Assembly: GCA_023663945.1 (NCBI GenBank)
Contig: JAMPGL010000022.1
Location: 1 to 57,882, forward strand
DNA: 57,882 nt
Reading direction: 5' to 3'
From: Lachnospiraceae bacterium
GTDB lineage: Bacteria > Bacillota > Clostridia > Lachnospirales > Lachnospiraceae
The position numbers and the translations under genes are program-made. Every line of letters begins with the position of its first letter. Positions within the stretch are counted from its first letter, which is position 1. This document shows positions 51,968-57,882 of this stretch, in pieces. The notes beneath the pieces are model-generated. The model was given only the letters and a program-made list of their open reading frames with translations. It was not told the DNA's origin and made no database searches.

Positions 51968-52568
51968 TAATAATGCAGAAGAGTTTTGCCATGCAACAAA
52001 AGATGCTGACATGGAGTTTTGTAGAGATAAATTTTTACAACTTTTGAATAAGAGACAATATATTAGCGTAAACGAAAATGAGAAACTCCAAACACATATC
52101 TTAGATGCAGGCTGTGGAAGCGGACGGGATGCAAGAGCATTTTTGGATGCGGGATATCAAGTAACGGCATTGGATGCTTCAAGAAAAATATGTGAAGAGG
52201 CTGAAAAGCTAATAAAGCAGAAAGTTTTTTGTATGAAATTTGAGGAAATGCAGTTTCAACAGGAGTTTGACGGGATATGGGCATGTGCATCTTTGCTGCA
52301 TATTCCTTATATAGAAATGAGTGAGGTGCTAAAACGCTTTTGGAATGCTTTAAAAGAAAACGGAATATTATATGCTTCTTTTAAATATGGGAAAAATACG
52401 AGAATTGATAAAGGCAGAGTGTTTTATGATTATGAAAAGGTTGGATTGAAAAATCTTATGATAAGGAATGTTTTTTTGATAGAGGACATTTTTATAACAG
52501 GGGATGTTCGTAAAGGCAGGGAAAATGAACAATGGATTAATGTACTGGCAACGAAAGCCATAAATTAA
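51942..52568 (+). CDS. Class I SAM-dependent methyltransferase
   Basis: 208 residues, start inside the HNH gene with GTGAAAGAGG upstream. Motif I ILDAGCGSGRDARAF, acidic ALDAS, and FDGIWACASLLHIP; small-molecule methyltransferase type (TehB/UbiE-like). No sign of DNA target recognition. Translational coupling suggests it works with the HNH protein, or that both are passengers of one promoter. The following 170 bp hold no gene that I can support. Confidence 0.85.
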   Translation: MSQTISYYDNNAEEFCHATKDADMEFCRDKFLQLLNKRQYISVNENEKLQTHILDAGCGSGRDARAFLDAGYQVTALDASRKICEEAEKLIKQKVFCMKFEEMQFQQEFDGIWACASLLHIPYIEMSEVLKRFWNALKENGILYASFKYGKNTRIDKGRVFYDYEKVGLKNLMIRNVFLIEDIFITGDVRKGRENEQWINVLATKAIN

Positions 52569-52739
52569 TTTTTAAAGACGGTTCCTCATAAATCGGAATT
52601 GGAGCAGATTAATATAATTCAGTTTTATGAAATAGAAGCAACAAATGAGGCATGGGGAATCTGCACGTTGCAAAGACAGTATAATTTATAATTGAAGTCT
52701 GATGTAGATTGGGATTTTAAGGGAAAGGACAGGTAATAG

Positions 52740-53249
52740 ATGATACAGCCAGATAAAATAAAAGCAGAAGCCAAGAAAAAGGAAAACGAAAACTTTAAAT
52801 TCCGCACTTATTTGAAATGCCATGCAGATGATGACGAGTTAGACAAGCAGTTTTTGCGTTTACATAAAGAATTATTTGCAGACTATGATTGCAGTAAATG
52901 TAGGAATTGCTGTAAGATGTATAAAGGAAGTATTCCGGCAGAGGATATTGAAAGAGATGCACAATACTTGGAAATTACACTAGAACAGTTCATGGATGTT
53001 TATTTGGAAAAAGAAGAGTATGACATGAATTATCAAACAAAGCATAAGCCATGTGATTTCTTACAGGAAGATGGAAATTGCAAATTGGGAGATTGTAAGC
53101 CGGATAGCTGTAAAAAATATCCGTATACCGATCAGCCGGAGAGATTGTCAAGTTTGCTGAGTGTATTGGATGTGATAGAGATTTGTCCGGTTGCCTTTGA
53201 GATTTTTGAGAGATTGAAGAAAGAGTATGGATTTAGAGCGCGCAGATAA
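52740..53249 (+). CDS. YkgJ family cysteine cluster protein
   Basis: 169 residues with AAAGGACAGG upstream. Cysteine pattern CSKCRNCCKMYKG...CDFLQEDGNCKLGDCKPDSCKKYP is that of the YkgJ/Fli(B)-like putative zinc or iron chelating family (UPF0153). Function unknown. Confidence 0.88.
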   Translation: MIQPDKIKAEAKKKENENFKFRTYLKCHADDDELDKQFLRLHKELFADYDCSKCRNCCKMYKGSIPAEDIERDAQYLEITLEQFMDVYLEKEEYDMNYQTKHKPCDFLQEDGNCKLGDCKPDSCKKYPYTDQPERLSSLLSVLDVIEICPVAFEIFERLKKEYGFRARR

Positions 53250-53291
53250 GTTGCTGTATGGATAAAACAGCGATTGTGGGCAGGAGGCAGC

Positions 53292-54416
53292 ATGAAAGAA
53301 GGTATTTACTTACAGGAAGGATTTCGTAAACCTGAGTCGGAGAAGCCAGATCCCTATTATTATGTTTGTGGAGGAAGATATACATATGAAGAATTGGATG
53401 ACATGACATGGGATGAGTTTGGTCTTAGAAGGCATGGAAGTATGCCCGCTAAATTATATAAGTATCATTCAAATAAAGTGATTGATGGAATAAATTATTC
53501 CAAGGAAGCGTTGGAAAATAATACAGTATATCTGCAGGAGATTAAGAAATTTGATGATAGTTATGACTGTACTTTGTCAATTAATATAGAAGAGTTTGCA
53601 AGACTGCGTATAGAACATTATGCAGAAATATGTGGGATGGAAATAAATCAGGAATGGGACTATAACAGATGTGCATGGGAGTTTTCTCTCTTTTTGTATA
53701 ATAAAATGCATGGCGGAATAGACTTAGAGCAGATATTTGGAATCAAACAATTGTCAACACAAGAAGATTATCGGCGGAGTATTTTCTGTCTGACTTTAAA
53801 ATCTGTTTTTATGAGTAGTGAAGGACAGGATAATATTTGGCAGACAGCTTTTTACAAAGCGATATTAAATGAATATGCTGATATAACAAAAATGATGAAT
53901 TGTTTTAGAGTTGCATGCTTTACTACATCTCCCTATATGATTAATATGCGGTCAAACCAATATGCCGACAATAATCAAGGTTTTTGTATTGAATATGAAA
54001 TGCCGGATATATTTCATAGGACGGATGAGGTGTGCAATAATTTGTTTCCGGTTATTTATAGTGATGCAAGAACAAATGTGTTAAATAAATGTTTGGAGTA
54101 TCATGAAAAAGAAATAGATAAAGAGTATTTGACAATGATTTATAAGTATGGAGTATTAGCGAAAAGTAAGTCTATGTGGAAAACGCAGGATGAATGGCGG
54201 TTGGTGTCATGTGATGATATGCTGGCGGATAGTTATAACTGTGCATTTTATCCGATTACAAGAGTATACTTGGGTATGAATATGAAAAATGACCAGCGGA
54301 GAGAAATTATTGAGATATGCAAAAGAAAAGGAATCTCCTGTGTTGGGGTTGTCAGAAACAATGAAAAGTATCAGATGCTGCAATGTGAAAAAATGTGTGA
54401 AGAGTGTATAAAATGA
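53292..54416 (+). CDS. DUF2971 domain protein
   Basis: 374 residues from ATG 53292 with CAGGAGG upstream. YKYHSN...NTVYLQEIKKFDDSYDC and the later FTTSPYMINMRSNQYADNNQGFCIEYE and KTQDEWRL segments match DUF2971. The family is frequent in defence-rich and mobile regions; biochemical function unknown. Confidence 0.82.
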   Translation: MKEGIYLQEGFRKPESEKPDPYYYVCGGRYTYEELDDMTWDEFGLRRHGSMPAKLYKYHSNKVIDGINYSKEALENNTVYLQEIKKFDDSYDCTLSINIEEFARLRIEHYAEICGMEINQEWDYNRCAWEFSLFLYNKMHGGIDLEQIFGIKQLSTQEDYRRSIFCLTLKSVFMSSEGQDNIWQTAFYKAILNEYADITKMMNCFRVACFTTSPYMINMRSNQYADNNQGFCIEYEMPDIFHRTDEVCNNLFPVIYSDARTNVLNKCLEYHEKEIDKEYLTMIYKYGVLAKSKSMWKTQDEWRLVSCDDMLADSYNCAFYPITRVYLGMNMKNDQRREIIEICKRKGISCVGVVRNNEKYQMLQCEKMCEECIK

Positions 54417-54591
54417 TTCAGAATATAAATGAAAAAATCCGGTAGGTGTAGTTGTCGCATGGAACAGCCTGATTTTAAAAATTTGCGTATGTCGGGATGT
54501 AAGAGAGTGGCGAAGCAAATTGTGAAGAATCTTATTAATAAAAGCCCTTTCGGTTATACTGATATTATTGGAAAGGTTGGTAACAATCCGA

Positions 54592-56106
54592 ATGAATATG
54601 CAGGAATTAAAACAGTTAATTTATAAAGGTGAGAAGATAGATATAGAGTGCAAGGAAGCAGAGAATAATGTACCACGCTCTGCTTATGAAACTTATTCGG
54701 CTTTTGCCAATACCAAAGGCGGCTATGTTATTTTGGGAGTGAAAGAAGACAAAAAGAAAACCTGTTTGGAAGAAAGGTTTATGGTACAGGGAATCAAAAA
54801 TGCAGACAAACAGGTAGAGGATTTTTGGAACACTATTAACAGCAGTAAAGTGAACCTCAATATACTGAAAGATGAAGATGTATTTATTGTGGAAGAGTCA
54901 GGCGTGAGTTTGATTGTGATTAAAGTTCCGAGGGCGGATTATAAAATGCGTCCGGTTTATGTTGGGGAAAATCCTTATAAAGGGACATTTAAGAGAAACA
55001 ACGAAGGTGACTACCATGCCACGGAACATGAGATTAGAGGAATGATTCGTGACCAGAATCCGGATGGCAGCGATGGAATGATTTTAGAATATTATACAAT
55101 TGATGATATTGACAAGGAAACATTGAGGAAATACCGACAGATTTTTGAAGTCAGAAATGATGGGCATGTCTGGAATTCTCTTGATGATAAATCATTTCTT
55201 GAAAAACTTGGAGGATATCGAAAAGACAGAAGAGAGGGTAAAGAGGGATTAACACTTGCCGGTCTACTGATGTTTGGTGACGGACTTGTCATACGGAATG
55301 AGTTTGCCAATATTTTTATGGATTATCGTAACGAAAGTGAAATTACAGCAGATATCCGATGGAATGACAGGATTACTTATGATGGTACATGGGAGAATAA
55401 TCTTTTTAATTTTTTTACGAAAGTTACTCCCAAATTAACCGAGGATTTGAAGAAACCGTTTAAGCTTGAAGGAATACAACGGATTGATGAAACACCAGTA
55501 CACAAGGCAGTGAGGGAAGCATTCGTGAATCTTATTATACATGCTGATTATTTGATGGACGCAGGTGTCCTGAAAGTAATAAAAAGGTCAGATGGTTTTG
55601 AGTTTACCAATCCGGGCATTTTGAAGCTTCCGTTGGAGGACATTTACCGGGGCGGGAATTCAAAGTCGAGGAACCCGCATATGCAGACTATGCTTAGAAT
55701 GGTTGGATTTGGGGATAATGCAGGTTCAGGATTCCCTTCCATATTGGCGGCATGGAAAGAAGAAGGATGGGTAAAACCGGAGCTGCTGGAGGATACCAAC
55801 CTTAATCAGGTAACACTTTATCTTAGGATGCTTCCGGCATTAGGCGAACAATCATCGAAAAAATCAGCAGAATCAGCAGAAAAATCAGCAGAATCAGCAG
55901 AAAAGCAAGAGGTATTGTTATCCGAGAGGCAGCGCCAGATACTTGAGTGTATGGAATTAGAAGTATTGTATAAGACAGAAGAAATTGCTGAAAAAATAGG
56001 ACTAAAGGGTCCAAGAACAAGGGAACTGTTGAATGAATTGGTAGCGATGGGAAGATTGACTTGTACGGCAGTTACGAAGAATAGAAGATATGTAAGGGTT
56101 GAATGA
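54592..56106 (+). CDS. Schlafen AlbA_2-type DNA-binding protein with ATP-binding-like C-terminal domain
   Basis: 504 residues if ATG 54592 is used (TTG 54568 and ATG 54598 are other options; the SD GGAAAGG is 15 bp from 54592). N-terminal AlbA_2/Schlafen domain (DIECKEAENNVPRSAYETYSAFANTKGG in two parts, about 15-130), middle region, then a GHKL-like segment (AVREAFVNLIIHADY; FTNPGILKLPL; GSGFPSIL) and a C-terminal winged helix (about 440-504). A 21-bp tandem repeat encodes KSAESAE twice in the linker. Family members act as transcription regulators or defence components. Confidence 0.85.
   Translation: MNMQELKQLIYKGEKIDIECKEAENNVPRSAYETYSAFANTKGGYVILGVKEDKKKTCLEERFMVQGIKNADKQVEDFWNTINSSKVNLNILKDEDVFIVEESGVSLIVIKVPRADYKMRPVYVGENPYKGTFKRNNEGDYHATEHEIRGMIRDQNPDGSDGMILEYYTIDDIDKETLRKYRQIFEVRNDGHVWNSLDDKSFLEKLGGYRKDRREGKEGLTLAGLLMFGDGLVIRNEFANIFMDYRNESEITADIRWNDRITYDGTWENNLFNFFTKVTPKLTEDLKKPFKLEGIQRIDETPVHKAVREAFVNLIIHADYLMDAGVLKVIKRSDGFEFTNPGILKLPLEDIYRGGNSKSRNPHMQTMLRMVGFGDNAGSGFPSILAAWKEEGWVKPELLEDTNLNQVTLYLRMLPALGEQSSKKSAESAEKSAESAEKQEVLLSERQRQILECMELEVLYKTEEIAEKIGLKGPRTRELLNELVAMGRLTCTAVTKNRRYVRVE
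55861..55902 (+). repeat. 21-bp tandem repeat in the Schlafen-type gene
   Basis: Two exact 21-bp units (55861-55881, 55882-55902), each itself built from two AATCAGCAG motifs; encodes KSAESAE twice. Confidence 0.9.
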
Positions 56107-56361
56107 CGTAAGGCATGAGAATATTAAGTTCTTAAGGCATGAGCATGGATGTAAGATATATAAACCAGCAAGTAGGATTTTATTTTTCGGTCATTCTTTG
56201 AAAATCCAAATGCACTTGTGATAACACCATGATAACAAAAATTTGAAAAACCTCAGATACGAGGTGCATATCAAGCAAAAAACTATCGAAAATGCCTAAA
56301 AAATCACTGGAAAATACAATAATTTTCATAACAGAAAACCGTGAGGGTGGCAGGACTGTTG
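56107..56361. other. Intergenic end of the right-hand island
   Basis: No gene seen. It contains two direct TGATAACA motifs (about 56219 and 56231) and a segment TCGAAAATGCCTAAA similar to TCGAAAATGCCCTAAA at 50565, so it resembles the terminal region of an integrating element. Confidence 0.45.
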
Positions 56362-56449
56362 GGTCTGGTCGTATGACTACGACTATTGAGTAATAGCAAT
56401 TTTATAGTAAAACTACTATCTCCCGTCGAGAAATTGGCGGGAGATTTTT
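56362..56449 (+). repeat. Attachment-site-like direct repeat, copy 2
   Basis: Second copy of the 88-bp repeat, 53 bp identical (56397-56449) to 50665-50717, including the same terminator hairpin and T run. It marks the right end of the 5.7-kb island. Confidence 0.75.
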
Positions 56450-56545
56450 TTCATGCAAAAATACTCCCCTAACTGAACCTTTCGTCATCTGTAAACGTCT
56501 ATATAAATGAAACCGGTTTTAATCATTATAACGGGAGGTGATGAT

Positions 56546-57820
56546 GTGGAGGAGTTTGAGAGCCTGCTGGAAGCAGAGCGGGTGTCTGTGGAACGATTTG
56601 TAAGATTTCGCATTATTTCCAAGGCTGATGCAGATGATGTCCTGCAGGAGGTATACCTTACGGCGTATCAAAAATTCTCTCAATTGAAGAATAAGGCAGC
56701 ATTTAAGGCATGGATTATCAGCATTGCAAGAAATAAATGCAATGATTATTTCAGAAAAAAAGCGGCGCAGCATGAAATTCCGATTGATGAGCTGACGGAA
56801 AAGGAACTGTCAGCCGGCAGGCATGGGATTTCTGTGGTTGATGCTGTAAGAGAAATAGTAAGCCTGCTTGGCGACAAGGATAAGCAAATCCTGTATCTTT
56901 ACTTTTGGAAGGAGATGCCGCAGACGGAAATTGCAAAGGCGCTGCGTATTCCTGTGGGGACGGTAAAGAGCAGGCTGCATACAGCAAAGCAGAATTTCAA
57001 AAATAATTATCCATATTGCACCAATGCATGGAAAGGAGAACATAACATGAAAAAATTACCTGAATTTATTCCGGAATACAAAATAGAGGAAAGCGCGGAA
57101 GCGCCTTTTGCCGTGAAATGGGAGGAGTTGATGGGCTGGTTTCTGGTACCTAAGCCTGGCGAAAAAATAGCGTGGGGAATGTATGACATGCCTTCCCGTA
57201 AGTGCAGCCATGTATGCGACATGCAGGTTACCGGCAGGGCTAAGGTTCACGGTATTGAAGGCGTAGAGCTGACTGCGCGGGAAGAGTCCTGTTCGGATAA
57301 GAATGATGTAAGCAGCTACACGTTTGTGGCACAGCTTACGGACACACACTGCCGCTATCTGGCGACATGCAGGAAGGACGGAGATGTCCGCAATTATCTT
57401 ACCTTCCTCGACGGAGAGGATTTTCTGCTTAACTGGGGGTTCGGAGAAGACAACTGCGGCAATGAAACCAATCTGGTACCCAAGGGCAATATTCAGAGAA
57501 AAGGAGCCATGATTACAAGCATCGACAAGGATTTCCAGATAGATATTGTAGGGCGATACACGGTCACGATTGGCAAAAAGAGCTATGATACGGTCTGTGT
57601 CATGGACATTGAAACCTACGAAGGCGGTGTTGTATCCGAGCAGTTTCTGGACAGGAACGGAAGGACAATTCTTTGGCGCAGGTTTAACCGTGATGACTGG
57701 GCGATTGCACACTACGGAAAAAAGTGGAGTGAGCAGTTGCCGGAAAACGACAGACTTATCATCAACAATGTGACGTATGTTCACTGGTATGACTGCATCA
57801 CGGATTATATCCTTCGGTAA
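56546..57820 (+). CDS. ECF sigma factor with long C-terminal domain
   Basis: 424 residues from GTG 56546, 7 bp after GGGAGG (the ATG at 56507 lacks an SD). Sigma region 2 (about 5-75; DADDVLQEVYLTAYQKF) and region 4 (about 110-160; LLGDKDKQILYLYFWKEMPQTEIAKAL, VGTVKSRLHTAK). Residues about 180-424 form an unrecognised beta-rich domain starting MKKLPEFIPEY. An internal ATG (57047) with AAAGGAG 8 bp upstream could make this domain as a separate 257-residue protein. Outside the repeat-bounded island, so probably host chromosome. Confidence 0.85.
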   Translation: MEEFESLLEAERVSVERFVRFRIISKADADDVLQEVYLTAYQKFSQLKNKAAFKAWIISIARNKCNDYFRKKAAQHEIPIDELTEKELSAGRHGISVVDAVREIVSLLGDKDKQILYLYFWKEMPQTEIAKALRIPVGTVKSRLHTAKQNFKNNYPYCTNAWKGEHNMKKLPEFIPEYKIEESAEAPFAVKWEELMGWFLVPKPGEKIAWGMYDMPSRKCSHVCDMQVTGRAKVHGIEGVELTAREESCSDKNDVSSYTFVAQLTDTHCRYLATCRKDGDVRNYLTFLDGEDFLLNWGFGEDNCGNETNLVPKGNIQRKGAMITSIDKDFQIDIVGRYTVTIGKKSYDTVCVMDIETYEGGVVSEQFLDRNGRTILWRRFNRDDWAIAHYGKKWSEQLPENDRLIINNVTYVHWYDCITDYILR

Positions 57821-57882
57821 AAAGAACCGAGTGTGTGAACAAAAGTCTGTAAATACAGATCTTCCGTGATAATGATTGGGCT

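Noticed and set aside
51942-52568. DNA methyltransferase of a restriction-modification pair with the HNH gene
   Set aside because: The methyltransferase has no N/DPPY-type catalytic motif or target-recognition domain; it is of small-molecule type. The gene at 20447 was rejected as a DNA methylase for the same reason.
54429-54626. 65-codon frame before the Schlafen-type gene
   Set aside because: No SD, overlaps the start of the next gene and shows no family features.
1-57882. CRISPR array, rRNA or tRNA genes, complete insertion sequence
   Set aside because: No regularly spaced repeats, no recognisable rRNA or tRNA, and no DDE or serine transposase with terminal inverted repeats was found on reading both strands.

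Overview
The window is the major part of an integrative and conjugative element (ICE) of the Tn1549/Tn916 superfamily, with a short piece of flanking sequence at the right end. Gene families, Shine-Dalgarno sequences (AGGAGG-like), frequent GTG/TTG starts, an FMN riboswitch and the host-type ECF sigma factor at the right edge all point to a gut Clostridia host, most likely Lachnospiraceae. This is inference from gene content; no rRNA or host marker is present. The ICE backbone is visibly richer in G+C than several AT-rich cargo blocks set into it.

Layout. 1-1.06 kb: a Rpn-type nuclease cut by the window edge, and a TnpW-like gene. 1.06-13.3 kb: mating-pore and coupling genes (VirD4-like coupling protein, Maff2-type pilin-like protein, TrbL/VirB6, PrgI, VirB4, a M23+NlpC/P60 wall hydrolase, DUF4315, DUF4366, topoisomerase III). 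13.3-21.6 kb: AT-rich cargo, an apparently undescribed seven-gene operon with its own promoter (radical SAM enzyme, cysteine desulfurase, ferredoxin/thioredoxin-like protein, 900-residue Cys-rich protein, membrane protein, methyltransferase, pyruvoyl-dependent arginine decarboxylase). 21.6-38.9 kb: giant polyvalent proteins (ArdC-like domain/N6-MTase/SNF2 helicase, split by a frameshift; DUF6674; an 1805-residue ArdC/YodL/nucleotidyltransferase protein; TTRAP), interrupted by an HNH-type gene. 39.0-40.25 kb: DUF3800 gene followed by two structured RNAs, one a 150-nt long hairpin. 40.25-42.25 kb: relaxase and MobC on the minus strand with a candidate oriT. 42.3-46.5 kb: AT-rich cargo (radical SAM, HxlR regulator, nitroreductase, FMN riboswitch with RibU, winged-helix regulator, histidine phosphatase). 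46.7-50.45 kb: ICE control and recombination (XRE repressor, sigma-like factor, HTH_16, Xis-like, a small RHH protein, tyrosine integrase). 50.63-56.45 kb: an integrase-less island bounded by two 88-bp direct repeats, carrying HNH, methyltransferase, YkgJ, DUF2971 and Schlafen-type genes. 56.5 kb to end: ECF sigma factor.

How it works together. The integrase, Xis and regulators would control excision; MobC and relaxase would nick at oriT; the coupling protein, VirB4, TrbL, PrgI and wall hydrolase would form the transfer channel; topoisomerase III, helicase/methylase and ArdC-type proteins would process and protect the entering DNA. This copy looks damaged: the coupling protein lacks its 5' third including Walker A, VirB4 has an in-frame TGA between Walker A and Walker B, and the giant helicase gene has a one-base frameshift. 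It is probably unable to transfer itself unless helped, while its cargo operons appear intact.

Most interesting signals: the seven-gene radical SAM/desulfurase/arginine decarboxylase operon; a 150-nt hairpin whose 13 imperfect pairs are all G-U in one strand only; an approximately 25-bp palindrome inserted in frame in unrelated proteins; a shared C-terminal tail on three large ICE proteins; tnpV nested in another frame of the giant gene; and the paired attachment-like repeats around the right-hand island.
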